Shown piece by piece: positions 1 to 8,528 of a stretch of DNA of 64,000 nucleotides (the stretch's first letter is position 1; every line of letters begins with the position of its first letter). The DNA is taken from assembly GCF_007066085.1 (NCBI RefSeq), contig NZ_CP041405.1, forward strand, positions 4,109,001 through 4,173,000, read 5' to 3'. This stretch comes from Paenibacillus thiaminolyticus. Its GTDB lineage: Bacteria > Bacillota > Bacilli > Paenibacillales > Paenibacillaceae. The translations under genes were made by a program, and so were the position numbers. The notes beneath the pieces are model-generated. The model ran no database searches. It was not told the DNA's origin and was given only the letters and a program-made list of their open reading frames with translations.

Positions 1-814
1 GACGGAACAGATCGATCTCCCGATCCGTCATCCATACGGTGTGAACCGCCAGCATATTCGGGCCGAGCACGCCGAGATGAGCCAGATGCTCTACCGTCGT
101 TCGGCCGCGCTGCTCCTCCACGAAGCGGATCTCCTCCGGAATCTCCGCCACGTGCATATGGATGCCCACACCATGGCGATCGGCCAATTCCTTCGTGCGC
201 ACAATCAGCTCGTCCGAGCAGTTGAAGATCGTGCGCAGGCCGAACCAGACGCGCAGGCGCCCGTCTGCCTTGCCGTGCCAGCGCTCGAACAGTTCTTCCT
301 GCACGGCGAGCGAGTGCTCCGTCGACTCCTGCCATGGCTCCGGCAGCCCTTCCGGCATATCCATCGTCGCGCGGCAGAGCACGGCCCGAACGCCTGCCTC
401 CTGCACCGCACGGGCGATGCCGTTCACTTCCTTGCCGCCCGCCTCCGCGAACGTGGTCACGCCCGAGCGGATGAGCTCCAGGCTGCAAGCCAGCGCGGAC
501 AGATACGCTTCTTCCTCGGTCATGCAGCTCTCATAAGGGAAGACGCGCTTGTACAGCCAGGTGAGCAGATCGACGTCGTCGGCAATGCCGCGGCCGAGCT
601 GCTGCATCGTATGCACATGCGTATTGATAAGCCCCGGCATGACCGTCTTCCCGTTCAGCTCTACCACTTCCGCATCCGCCCGCACCTCGGACGGATCGAC
701 TGCGCCTATCGCCTTGATGCGATCGTTCTCAATCAGCACATCGCCGTTCTGGAAGACGCGGCGCTCTCCATCCATCGTCAATATCCAGCCGTTCTTCAAC
801 CATACTTGTCTCAC
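1..814 (-). CDS. Amidohydrolase, MtaD/cytosine-deaminase-like (3' end outside window)
   Basis: This is the N-terminal 271 codons of a metal-dependent amidohydrolase; the gene runs off the left edge. Translation from GTG at 814 gives a beta-sandwich start, then PGLINTHVHT with the two metal-binding histidines near residue 65, and a later IHMHVAE motif matching the third metal-ligand histidine of the family. The layout fits the ATZ/TRZ and MtaD group, which deaminates methylthioadenosine, adenosylhomocysteine or related amino-purines or triazines. The substrate cannot be read from the sequence. A purine-rich AGAGGGA precedes the GTG. A good promoter lies at 886-915. The long plus-strand frames over this stretch are shadows of this gene. 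Confidence 0.85.
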   Translation of the reverse strand, partial: MRQVWLKNGWILTMDGERRVFQNGDVLIENDRIKAIGAVDPSEVRADAEVVELNGKTVMPGLINTHVHTMQQLGRGIADDVDLLTWLYKRVFPYESCMTEEEAYLSALACSLELIRSGVTTFAEAGGKEVNGIARAVQEAGVRAVLCRATMDMPEGLPEPWQESTEHSLAVQEELFERWHGKADGRLRVWFGLRTIFNCSDELIVRTKELADRHGVGIHMHVAEIPEEIRFVEEQRGRTTVEHLAHLGVLGPNMLAVHTVWMTDREIDLFR

Positions 815-885
815 CGGATAATCCCTCTCTTCGCTTCTGCAGATGTTTATCGTCATTGTCGAGCAATTCACTTCATTCCTTGTTT

Positions 886-915
886 ACGATACCAGTCTAA
901 CCGACTCGATGTCAA
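886..915 (-). promoter_or_regulatory. Sigma-A-type promoter for the amidohydrolase gene
   Basis: Read on the minus strand, a perfect TTGACA (910-915) is followed after 18 bases by TATCGT (886-891). It sits about 70 bases before the GTG start at 814. The -35 is consensus and the -10 is weak, so the call is reasonable but unproven. Confidence 0.5.
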
Positions 916-1088
916 TTAAATCACGAACATTGAATAAATTTAACAGAGTTAACGTTCGCTTTTTTGGAAATCAGAAGCGGTGCACAGCTTGTCGCATTTT
1001 TACAATCCTTGCTCAACGGAAGAAGCTATAATCGAAGCAATATCGCGGCACGATATGAAGAGGGAGCCTTCTCCCTGAGAGCAGAGGA

Positions 1089-1550
1089 GTGAGTGAATTG
1101 GAAGATTTGAAATACGAGTTCTATATTGGCGCCCCTGTCGACACGGTCTGGAATACATTAATGTCACCGGAAGGGACGCGCCAAATCTTTTTTGGCAGCG
1201 AACTTCGGTCTACGTTCCAGGTCGGGGATACGTACGAATACGTAGGACCGGGTAATGATGGCGATGAGACGGTCCACGTGTATGGCACCGTGCTGCAGTA
1301 TGAGCCGAACAAGGTGTTCAGCGGAACGGAGCATCCGGGCCCGTCCTATAACAGCAACCACGCCGAACTGGAGACGAGAATCACCTTCACGCTGGAGACG
1401 GTTGGCCAGTGCACGAAGCTTACGCTTGTTAACGATCAATGGCCGGAGAACCATCCTTCCTATCAGAATGCCAAAGCCCATTGGTGGATGATTCTATCCA
1501 ACGTCAAGACGTTGGCCGAGACGGGCAGAACGCTGGATCTCGGGTGGTAG
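1089..1550 (+). CDS. SRPBCC (AHSA1-like) domain protein
   Basis: A 153-residue protein with the START/Bet v1-like fold of the AHSA1 family. The N-terminal strand EFYIGAPVDTVWNTLMSPEG is the typical first motif (strand, then helix after a Val-Trp). Later come paired strands with ETRITFTLE and a C-terminal amphipathic helix. Members bind hydrophobic ligands or act as activator-like proteins; no specific role can be assigned. The GTG at 1089 overlaps the Shine-Dalgarno sequence, so TTG at 1098 (AGGAG eight bases upstream) is an equally good start. A TATAAT lies at 1027-1032 without a clear -35. A terminator hairpin follows at 1594-1623. Confidence 0.75.
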   Translation: MSELEDLKYEFYIGAPVDTVWNTLMSPEGTRQIFFGSELRSTFQVGDTYEYVGPGNDGDETVHVYGTVLQYEPNKVFSGTEHPGPSYNSNHAELETRITFTLETVGQCTKLTLVNDQWPENHPSYQNAKAHWWMILSNVKTLAETGRTLDLGW

Positions 1551-1593
1551 TCACTGATACTGCATATAACATAAGAAAGAGCCTTACACCAGA

Positions 1594-1623
1594 AAAGAGC
1601 ACCTGCATATCGCGGTGCTCTTT
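1594..1623 (+). terminator. Hairpin terminator after the SRPBCC gene
   Basis: AAAGAGCACC and GGTGCTCTTT form a perfect 10-bp stem around a 10-base loop, 44 bases after the stop codon. There is no long T-run beyond the stem's own three Ts, so efficiency is uncertain. Confidence 0.6.
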
Positions 1624-1712
1624 GGCATGGTTACAGTCCTCATGATAAATAGAGACAAGAGAGGAGTCTGTGCCACAACGAGATGATTTGTCTCCTGCTT
1701 TTCCGCCGTTCT

Positions 1713-2660
1713 TCATCTGGCTCCGTTCCTGGATTCAGGGAGAAGCAGGGCGAGCAGGCGCAGCGCTCCTCTAAGCCTGACCGGTCTCCGCGTCTTCCGC
1801 ACGTAACGGTAATCGGTCAGTTCCACCCCTGCATCACGCCTCGCATAGGCAAAATCATCGTCCAACATCAGCCGGTACTCCCATACTCGCTTTTCCCAAG
1901 AAGGAATCCGCGCTGCCATGGAACTGTCTTCCACTGCCGGGTGAATATACGTCTCGACGATGCCTTCCGGCAGATCGTACAGCTTGCCGATCAGCATCCG
2001 CTTGAAGCTGTCATAGGTCTCCCCCGCCTCGACATGATACGGGTGCGAGAGCAGGTAATCGGGCAGAGCGACGCCAAGCGCATCGGCGAGCGCCACCACC
2101 TTCCGCAAGGTCTGTGGCGCCCCAGCGATTGAGGCAAGGAGCTGATCCCGCTCATCGATGCGCCGGAACAGCCGGAAGGGCAAGCCCCAACGGGAGCAGC
2201 GCCACAGCACATAAGGCAGGAAGCTTCTGCCCGTGGCCATTCCGTACAGGCTGCCCATATGATTGTCGACGTGGGAGATGTCAATGCCGGCCACGCGGAC
2301 GGCCCTGTATTGGGCATTCAGCTCTCTCTTCACGTCCCGGGTGTTTGCATGGCGTTCGAACGCTTCGACGGTGGCGTGCAGATAGCCAGACCCATCATGC
2401 AGGGACGGCCCTCCGGTCAGACCGCTCCAGCGGTATCCGTCGAACTCGCTGGTCAGCGTGAGGTGCAGGCCGACGTTCCGTTGGCCGGTTCGCCTGGACC
2501 ATTCCGCCGCTTCCGCGAAGGCGGGAGCAGGGGGCATTATCGTCGCGGAGGACACAGTGCGCTCTTCCAGCAGATGCATGATGGCCTGATTGGCTGCCGT
2601 GCTCTGTCCGAAGTCGTCGCAATTGAGGATGAGTCGGGTGCGAATATGGCGCTGAGTCAT
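1713..2660 (-). CDS. YdjC/ChbG-family carbohydrate deacetylase
   Basis: The encoded 315-residue protein belongs to the ChbG/HpnK (YdjC) family, divalent-metal enzymes that deacetylate oligosaccharides such as chitobiose. The family's metal-site motifs are visible: LILNCDDFG near the N terminus, GLHLTLTSE about 80 residues in, and HVDNHMG about 135 residues in. The ATG at 2660 has AAGGAG nine bases upstream and is preferred over an upstream in-frame TTG at 2681. The gene sits 17 bases after the sugar symporter, so the two are probably co-transcribed: import of an acetylated or glycosidic sugar, then deacetylation. The C terminus (last 60 residues) is Arg/Leu-rich. Confidence 0.82.
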   Translation of the reverse strand: MTQRHIRTRLILNCDDFGQSTAANQAIMHLLEERTVSSATIMPPAPAFAEAAEWSRRTGQRNVGLHLTLTSEFDGYRWSGLTGGPSLHDGSGYLHATVEAFERHANTRDVKRELNAQYRAVRVAGIDISHVDNHMGSLYGMATGRSFLPYVLWRCSRWGLPFRLFRRIDERDQLLASIAGAPQTLRKVVALADALGVALPDYLLSHPYHVEAGETYDSFKRMLIGKLYDLPEGIVETYIHPAVEDSSMAARIPSWEKRVWEYRLMLDDDFAYARRDAGVELTDYRYVRKTRRPVRLRGALRLLALLLPESRNGAR

Positions 2661-2677
2661 GATGAATGGCTCCTTCT

Positions 2678-3964
2678 TCAAGAATGGGGGTGATCATTCT
2701 GCTTCACGGCTAGGGATAAGAGAAAGGCGACGGCCAGAAGGGAGAACGGGACGATGCTGATCAATACCCGGAACGTCCCTTCCGGGTTCGGTCCCGGGTT
2801 GTCTCCGCTCACATAGCCGAAGAACAGGCCGACGACCCAGAACGAGAGGGCCGAGATGAGACCGCTGGAGCGGGTGATGAAGCCGCCGACTGCCGTATAG
2901 ACGCCTTCGCGGCGCTGTCCCGTCTTCGCGTAATCCCGATCGATGATCTGGCTGCTCAGCACCGGCGGCGTGACGAGGAAGCCGGCCAAGCCGAATCCGA
3001 CAATGATGCCGGCGGCGATACCGCTGGCCAGGCCGCTGCCGAACCAGAGCGGAATGACGGACAGCCCGTAGACGGCCAGTGCAAGCCGCCAGCCGCGGAC
3101 GCCGCCCAGCCGGTTGACGATCCAGTACCAGACCGCGACGAGCGGGATGACGGAGACGAAGACGGATGCCAGCAGCAGGGATACCTGCGATTCGGGAATC
3201 GCCAACACATATTTTGCGTAGAAGGGGATCATGGAGCTGACGAGGCCATTTACGGTCTGGGCGAACGAGTTGGCGATGTTGAACATCCAGAATTCGCGAT
3301 TCTTCAGCGTCTCGCGGAACGCTTCCTTCAACGGGAGCGGCGGCTCCTGCTGAATATTCATATTTTCCTTGACGGAACCCATGCACAGCAGCATGAATAC
3401 GGCGAAGAGAAGGGCGTAGACCAGGGACATATAGCCGAAGCCCATCACGGCGAACAGAATCGGAGTCAGGGCGGAGCCGATTAGGATAGCGACGATCTGG
3501 AAGCCTTGCTGGATTGCGGAGGCCTTCGCCCGAAGGCGTTGCCCGCGGAACAGCTCCGGGAACAGCGCCCCATAGTTGACCCAGATGACGGTCGAGACCG
3601 CTTCGAAGAGGAGAAGCGCGACGAGGAACCAGAGGAACAGGCTGTTCTGGTGCTGCGCCAAACCTTGCGGCACGGCGAAGATCATGCAGAACGTCATCAT
3701 GAACAGCGGGATCGAAGCCCAGATCCACGGCTTGCGCCGCCCGAAGCGCGTTCTGGTGCGATCGGACCAATGGCCGAACAGCGGCTGGTTGACGGCATCC
3801 CAGATTAAATAGATCGTGCGGGCCAGCGTAGCCAGCCCAACGCCGAGCCCCAGCTTCTCGACGTAATAGTAGCTGTAGAAGGCGCTGAAGGCTTGTGTCG
3901 GCACCATCATCGCGAACATGCCAAGCGCGTAGGACAGCGGGGAATTGAGCCACGTTCCGCGCAT
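2678..3964 (-). CDS. GPH-family sugar:cation symporter (MFS)
   Basis: A 428-residue membrane protein with about twelve hydrophobic segments. The loop after the second segment reads GHWSDRTRTRFGRRKPWIW, the signature of the glycoside-pentoside-hexuronide:cation symporter (MelB-like) family; its acidic and basic residues are those expected for cation coupling. It imports an oligosaccharide or glycoside with H+ or Na+. GGAGGAG lies seven bases before the ATG at 3964. It is the first gene of a two-gene unit with the YdjC-type deacetylase. Substrate unknown; the partner enzyme suggests an N-acetylated or acetylated sugar, which is inference. Confidence 0.88.
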   Translation of the reverse strand: MRGTWLNSPLSYALGMFAMMVPTQAFSAFYSYYYVEKLGLGVGLATLARTIYLIWDAVNQPLFGHWSDRTRTRFGRRKPWIWASIPLFMMTFCMIFAVPQGLAQHQNSLFLWFLVALLLFEAVSTVIWVNYGALFPELFRGQRLRAKASAIQQGFQIVAILIGSALTPILFAVMGFGYMSLVYALLFAVFMLLCMGSVKENMNIQQEPPLPLKEAFRETLKNREFWMFNIANSFAQTVNGLVSSMIPFYAKYVLAIPESQVSLLLASVFVSVIPLVAVWYWIVNRLGGVRGWRLALAVYGLSVIPLWFGSGLASGIAAGIIVGFGLAGFLVTPPVLSSQIIDRDYAKTGQRREGVYTAVGGFITRSSGLISALSFWVVGLFFGYVSGDNPGPNPEGTFRVLISIVPFSLLAVAFLLSLAVKQNDHPHS

Positions 3965-4160
3965 CAGAGGCTCCTCCGTTCTTGGGAACTGTCTGCCGTC
4001 TTATGGAACGTTCGCAGAAGCGCTCTCATACGGCGTTGAATGAATCCGCTACTTACGTATGTATGCAGCCGGAGCGCGAATTAGAATGAGATTAAGCCTG
4101 CCGGGCGGCAGCCGCCGGTCCGCACTTTCGCGGGCCGGCCTGCGAGCTCTTTCCCCGCTG

Positions 4161-4670
4161 TCACTGCTGCTGCAGCTTCGCAAATAACTGATCCACTTTG
4201 TCTTTATCCGGTACGAACTCCTGCGTCAACTTTCTGAGATCCTGTTCGTTCTCGAATTGATCCAGCTCTTTGCCGTACCAGCTCTGCAATTGTTCTCTGG
4301 TGATGAGGTAGCTCTGGCCCTCGAGCTCCAGGTGGACCTGGTCGACATTCTGTACCAAGGCGAACAAAAAGGTAGCGTTGAAAATGACGGTCTCTCGAAT
4401 CTCACTTTCACTCATCGGAGAAGCTGCCTCATTGTACTGCACCGTGATACGGTAAGGCTTCTCGGCCGTGTTCAGCGAGAACTGCTTCAACCGGTCGCTC
4501 TGCGGCAGCATCCCCAGAATGCTGCCGATGGCGCTGTTATCGCCGACATAAGAATTTTTGTACTGGAAAATGTCTTTGTCTCCAGCGCCTGCGCTACGGC
4601 TGTTCGAGTCGCACCCCGCGAGCGTCAACAACAGGACAAATAAAAAAATAAAAGGTCTGCTCACTTTCAT
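4161..4670 (-). CDS. DUF4825-type lipoprotein
   Basis: A 169-residue exported protein. The N terminus has a short basic region, a hydrophobic stretch and the lipobox LTLAGC with the acylated Cys at residue 20. The mature part begins with a Ser/Asn linker, then YKNSYVGDNSAIGSILGMLP, which matches the start of the DUF4825 domain by recall. The function of that domain is unknown. It is the last gene of the minus-strand cluster beginning at 8116, 46 bases after the permease. A place in the same export or self-protection module is an inference from position. Confidence 0.75.
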   Translation of the reverse strand: MKVSRPFIFLFVLLLTLAGCDSNSRSAGAGDKDIFQYKNSYVGDNSAIGSILGMLPQSDRLKQFSLNTAEKPYRITVQYNEAASPMSESEIRETVIFNATFLFALVQNVDQVHLELEGQSYLITREQLQSWYGKELDQFENEQDLRKLTQEFVPDKDKVDQLFAKLQQQ

Positions 4671-4716
4671 CGATGATCCTCCCTGTTCAGTCTGCCCTCG
4701 ATTTCGAAGGATGGCG

Positions 4717-5949
4717 TCATTCGAATTCCTTGTTCGTCTTCAGCAAAGTCAGAATATCTTTGGACGTGTAGCCTTTGGCGATGATTAGCACAATAATTCG
4801 ATTAATTATAAATAATACTATCATTAGAAAAAATAGTAAAGAAAATGAATATAACAAAAGCCGCTCCTTAACGAACAGCAGACAAATGATCGCGGTGTAT
4901 GCCGCGATTCCTGCGGCAACTTGGCCAAAAATACGATTTATGTTGCCCGCGTATATATGTTGAATCATCCGATCCTCATATCCGAACTGTTTTAAGATGC
5001 CCATGTCTTTCTGCTGCACCTTTAAAAAGGAATGAAACGACAGCAGCACGTGCGAAGCGGTAATGATGAGAATAAGACTGGCCAGCGAGACGGACAACAC
5101 AAGCGTATTGTTCATGGATTGGCTGAAATCGTCGAAAGCTTTGAACGTATAGTTGGTATTGTATCCCTTGTCATTCACGAGTTCGGCAATCTTCTCGACC
5201 TGCGACAAATCATCCACATAGATGTACATCTTCCTCAGCGCTTGAATGCCGAAGGGATTGTCCTCGTCGTATTGCGCGACGAATTCATCCCACGAGACGG
5301 AATACGCCGCCTCAATCATATCCTTGTACGTTGCGCTGCCGACATACACGCTGTCCAGTTGTTCGTCATTATATAGGGAGAAGGGGTTGTTCTCGGCCAC
5401 GCCGGTGTGGTGCGTTACGGTAAAATCCGCGAAGCGGCTGCTGCTAAGGCCGTCTTCATGAATCTCAATTACGGGAATCCGCAAGGTGGCGGCGGGCCCG
5501 ATATCGGTCTTGCCGCAGGTCACCGCCCGTTCCAGGCTGCAGTCCCCCAACAAGGCGGCGGCGTCCTCGTCCAGGCCGTAAATAAAGTGCGTGTCCCCCT
5601 TGCTGTCCTGAATCCCGAAATTAAACTGATATTCTTTGAACATGCGATACTTCGTCCCGGACGCCAGCGAAGAAATGTGATCGCGCAAAATAGGTTCATC
5701 GGCAAATTGCAAAGGCACAGCGTGCATGGCGTTCCCTCTGGCCGAAGTAATCTCGATCGTATGCGTATTATGGTTCGCAATAAAATCTTTTTCTACTTGC
5801 AAGTACTGGTTAATGAAAAATACGGACGCCGTTGATATTAACACGAGCGAGACGACAAAGAGTAAAATCGATATTTTCAGGTGCGAGCTGGATTTCTTCC
5901 GGATTAGACTAGAGATGTTTGCCGCTTTTTGTTTATCGTTTTTCATCAT
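4717..5949 (-). CDS. MacB/FtsX-like ABC transporter permease
   Basis: The 410-residue protein has one N-terminal transmembrane segment (residues about 20-45), a large extracellular region of about 220 residues, and three C-terminal transmembrane segments. That is the MacB/FtsX topology used to move or extract substrates from the membrane surface rather than import them. The start is placed at ATG 5949 (or the next ATG at 5946) inside the end of the ATPase gene, giving a 17-base overlap; the upstream frame extension lacks a start signal. With the ATPase next to it, it forms an ABC unit. Probable roles are export of, or immunity to, the secreted protein at 7586-8116. Confidence 0.8.
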   Translation of the reverse strand: MMKNDKQKAANISSLIRKKSSSHLKISILLFVVSLVLISTASVFFINQYLQVEKDFIANHNTHTIEITSARGNAMHAVPLQFADEPILRDHISSLASGTKYRMFKEYQFNFGIQDSKGDTHFIYGLDEDAAALLGDCSLERAVTCGKTDIGPAATLRIPVIEIHEDGLSSSRFADFTVTHHTGVAENNPFSLYNDEQLDSVYVGSATYKDMIEAAYSVSWDEFVAQYDEDNPFGIQALRKMYIYVDDLSQVEKIAELVNDKGYNTNYTFKAFDDFSQSMNNTLVLSVSLASLILIITASHVLLSFHSFLKVQQKDMGILKQFGYEDRMIQHIYAGNINRIFGQVAAGIAAYTAIICLLFVKERLLLYSFSLLFFLMIVLFIINRIIVLIIAKGYTSKDILTLLKTNKEFE

Positions 5950-6550
5950 GCAATCTCCCATGCTCCAACGTAAGATTGATGCTGGCATCGATGAGCCGGT
6001 TGTTTTCATGACTGACGATGATGACTAATTTCCGATGAAACGCAGACACGATCGCTTCATAAATCGTTTTTTTATTGTGCAGATCCAGCTTGGAAGTCGG
6101 TTCATCCATCAAAATAATATCGGGATCGGAGATGAGGATGGAAGCCAGCTGCACTCGTTGTTTTTCTCCCCCCGAGAGCATCGATATTTTCCGGTCCGCC
6201 AGATCGAGGATATTGAACTGGGCCAACGTGCCCTCGGCAAGTGGAAGGAAGCCTGCGTCATCGCGGTTGCGCGCCCTATACTTAATATACATGTTCTCTC
6301 TTGCCGTCAGATTCGAGAAAAGCATTTCATCCTGAAACAGATATTCGATTCTTGTATTCGGCTGCATTTCCAGCCTGCCGGTATCCGCTTCAATATATCC
6401 CGCGATAATATTCAACAGGGTCGTCTTGCCGGAACCGCTCTCCCCTCTGATGATATAGATACGGCCAGCATGGAATTCGAAATCGATGCCGTCGAGCAGC
6501 ACTTTATCGCCGAACTGCTTGGCTATGTTGATCAATCGAAGACTGCTCAT
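5933..6550 (-). CDS. ABC transporter ATP-binding protein
   Basis: A 205-residue LolD/MacB-class ATPase, complete but short. Walker A is GESGSGKTT (near residue 36), the ABC signature is LSGGEKQRVQLA, Walker B is IILMDEPTSKLD, and the switch histidine is in IVSHENN. It powers the permease encoded downstream. Its ATG overlaps the stop codon of the upstream lipoprotein (ATGA), and its own end overlaps the permease start, so the three genes are translationally coupled. The small size and lack of an extra C-terminal domain suit a three-TM-type permease partner. Confidence 0.92.
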   Translation of the reverse strand: MSSLRLINIAKQFGDKVLLDGIDFEFHAGRIYIIRGESGSGKTTLLNIIAGYIEADTGRLEMQPNTRIEYLFQDEMLFSNLTARENMYIKYRARNRDDAGFLPLAEGTLAQFNILDLADRKISMLSGGEKQRVQLASILISDPDIILMDEPTSKLDLHNKKTIYEAIVSAFHRKLVIIVSHENNRLIDASINLTLEHGRLHDEKR

Positions 6551-7488
6551 CGGTCCCCCCCAGGCTTCAATGGGATGCGATCGATATGCCCTTGGCAGTA
6601 GACCGTAATCTGATGGTCCTCGATCGAAAAATCAATGATGTTGGTTGCGGTCCCAATGACTTGCTTCGTTGCTGTATCGATGGCGTCGAGAGCGAGGTTG
6701 GCATCGCTGTCGGGATAGATTTGAATCAGGATACCGCTCCCGGAATCGAAATAATTGAGGGGTTGCTTAACAAAACGTTCCTCATCGTTGTAAATATATT
6801 GGTGATCCGACACCAGGAGGCGGCCATTCAAGGCATATACTTCGCTTGCTTCCAGATTCTCCTGGACGAGCTGCGGCTTGCTTGACAAGTCAGTGACATC
6901 TAATGCATATAGGGAGTAAGCATTAATGGCTTCCTCATAGGTAGTGTAGAACAGATGCTGGCCGATGAGGACGCCCGAAGAAACGAGCCCTGTTACATTT
7001 GAAAAGTCGGACAGCGTATTGTCCGAGTTCAACTGCGCGATCGAGCGTTTCGATTCCATACCATTAGTGTCATAATAGCTCCGAATGAATAGATGCTTCC
7101 CGCCGTCCGTCGCCAGAGGGAACACGGCTTCGTTTTTCTCGTCTCCGAGGCGATGGAGCTCTGTAATCTCCTTCGGGTCGACCGACAGAATGACGAAGCC
7201 GTTCGTGAGGCTGTTGCCGGCGGTAAAGTAGCGGTTATGTGCCTCATTGAACTCATACTGGATGAAATTGACGATATTGGACTGCTGTTCAACGGTTTTG
7301 GCATCTACATTATAGGATAATAATTTCTGGGAATAACGGTTATACAGGTAGATGCAATTCTCCGTTGAACCGCACTCCGGCAGCGCGACCCTGGGCGGAG
7401 CGTCTGCTATCGTGCCGGGGCTGCCTTTGCCGCAGCCCGTGGCCAAGGAACAAAGAATGAACAGGAATGCGAGTGCGAACTTTTTCAT
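6547..7488 (-). CDS. Lipoprotein of unknown function, beta-propeller-like
   Basis: The 313-residue protein has a signal peptide ending in the lipobox LATGC (Cys19). The mature part is rich in beta strands. It contains repeated stretches in the style of Leu-Leu-Ser-Tyr-Asn-Val-Asp and Leu-Tyr-Ala-Leu-Asp-Val-Thr-Asp, the kind seen in propeller blades that read out as 'value of X, then next X'. No enzymatic motif is visible and I do not recognise the family. ATG at 7488 begins the gene; its last four bases overlap the ABC ATPase, so it belongs to the exporter operon. It could be a surface sensor or a periplasm-side partner of the MacB-like permease. Confidence 0.65.
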   Translation of the reverse strand: MKKFALAFLFILCSLATGCGKGSPGTIADAPPRVALPECGSTENCIYLYNRYSQKLLSYNVDAKTVEQQSNIVNFIQYEFNEAHNRYFTAGNSLTNGFVILSVDPKEITELHRLGDEKNEAVFPLATDGGKHLFIRSYYDTNGMESKRSIAQLNSDNTLSDFSNVTGLVSSGVLIGQHLFYTTYEEAINAYSLYALDVTDLSSKPQLVQENLEASEVYALNGRLLVSDHQYIYNDEERFVKQPLNYFDSGSGILIQIYPDSDANLALDAIDTATKQVIGTATNIIDFSIEDHQITVYCQGHIDRIPLKPGGDR

Positions 7489-7530
7489 TTCTCCCCCTCA
7501 TCGGAATGGTTGTCGTCTATATTGAAAAAT

Positions 7531-7562
7531 AAAGAATCGACAGATGCGTCTGCCGATTCTTT
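7531..7562 (-). terminator. Intrinsic terminator between the secreted protein and its exporter genes
   Basis: A 14-bp stem with one mismatch (AAAGAATCG.CAGA / TCTG.CGATTCTTT) with a four-base loop, followed on the minus strand by TATTTTTC. It lies 23 bases after the stop of the 7586-8116 gene and would let the secreted protein be made in excess over the downstream operon by partial termination. Confidence 0.75.
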
Positions 7563-7585
7563 ATTTAATTGTATCCGCTCTTTAA

Positions 7586-8116
7586 TTATACGCCGGCGCT
7601 GATCTCGTACGTTTTCGGATCGCTAGAGAGCTTCACCTGTGCCTTGTTGGTCGTTACAATCGTTCCGCTCCGGTAATCTTTCTTCGGTCCGATGACGATG
7701 TTCGAGCGCCAATCCGAGGATTTGGAGCCGTTGGAGTTCTCCCAATATTTTTCCTTCGTAGATACCGACTGCCATGACGAGCCGCCGCCGGCGTTGGCTC
7801 CGTCAGCAGATACGCCCATGCTGATGGAGGCGGAACTTCTTAGTGACGCGGTGCTCTTCCAAGAGGCTCTTACTCTTTGCACTGTTTTGGAGCCGCTATA
7901 GACCGCTGATACTTGCCAATCCCATTGATACGTGTTGCCGGAGGATGTCGGCGACGTACTTCTCCATACATTCGACGTTAATTTGCCTTGACCTCCCGGA
8001 ATCGTTAACGGTTTGGATTGGGAATCAGCGAAGGACACCCCGGAAAATAAGGACAAGCTAAGAACAGGTACGGACAATAGTGCCAATAATGATTTGTTTA
8101 CTATCTTCTTAGTCAC
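7586..8116 (-). CDS. Secreted Ser/Trp-rich protein, candidate antimicrobial or toxin
   Basis: A 176-residue exported protein. Translation probably starts at GTG 8116 (TTG 8119 is the alternative), eight bases after GGAGG; the longer upstream frame has no such support. The first 30 residues form a classical signal peptide ending in GVSFA, cleaved before Asp-Ser. The mature part of about 146 residues has no cysteine, is rich in Ser, Gly, Lys and Trp, and alternates short strands, with a Gly-Gly-Gly-Ser-Ser-Trp stretch in the middle and an Ile-Ser-Ala-Gly-Val end. I do not recognise the family. Size, secretion and the following lipoprotein-ABC-permease genes resemble lactococcin-972-type bacteriocin loci, but no family motif is present, so this is analogy only. 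Confidence 0.7.
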   Translation of the reverse strand: MTKKIVNKSLLALLSVPVLSLSLFSGVSFADSQSKPLTIPGGQGKLTSNVWRSTSPTSSGNTYQWDWQVSAVYSGSKTVQRVRASWKSTASLRSSASISMGVSADGANAGGGSSWQSVSTKEKYWENSNGSKSSDWRSNIVIGPKKDYRSGTIVTTNKAQVKLSSDPKTYEISAGV

Positions 8117-8140
8117 CAATGAGACCTCCATGAATAAAGT

Positions 8141-8170
8141 GATATATTTGAAAGCTGGCCAGCTAATCAA
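8141..8170 (-). promoter_or_regulatory. Promoter with a palindrome in the spacer, for the secreted-protein gene
   Basis: On the minus strand TTGATT (8165-8170), an 18-base spacer and TATATC (8141-8146) lie about 25 bases before the start. The spacer contains the perfect 12-bp palindrome AGCTGGCCAGCT (8153-8164), well placed to be an operator for a repressor. Confidence 0.45.
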
Positions 8171-8528
8171 ATCATACCGAAGCATGGATCGAACCTAAGC
8201 AATGATGAGATGGAATCGCTGCTGGAGTTAGGCAAGAGAGCATAAGTATCGGTTTATGCCGCACACGGAGTATGTCAGAATCGGAGCGTATGGAAGCTAA
8301 GACGCTTCCCTTATGTAATGTTTAAACTAGCGTCCATAATAACTTTTCTATGTATGCTGCGGCAGGACTGCATTCCGATGCAATGGCTTGCGGAATAAGA
8401 GTCCATTAAAGGGTAATAATGGAATAAATGCACACTACTAACACTAGCATCAAACTCTACTTTTGTAAAGATTTATTTTGATAGCATGATATAATACACG
8501 CATAATCATTCTGCCCGAGGTGAAGCGC
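8171..8528 (+). promoter_or_regulatory. Divergent intergenic region with extended -10 promoter
   Basis: This 358-base AT-rich gap separates the secreted-protein gene from the alkylation-repair gene. The only clear signal is an extended -10, TGATATAAT, at 8487-8495, about 34 bases before the ATG at 8529. No good -35 is seen, as is usual with an extended -10. Nothing coding is visible in the rest. Confidence 0.5.

Noticed and set aside
41..919. 292-residue plus-strand open frame at the left edge
   Set aside because: It is the complement of a clear amidohydrolase on the minus strand and has His/Arg-biased shadow composition.
7586..8116. Calling the secreted protein a lactococcin 972-family bacteriocin
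   Set aside because: Gene order is similar, but the mature protein is longer and I cannot point to the family's diagnostic residues.
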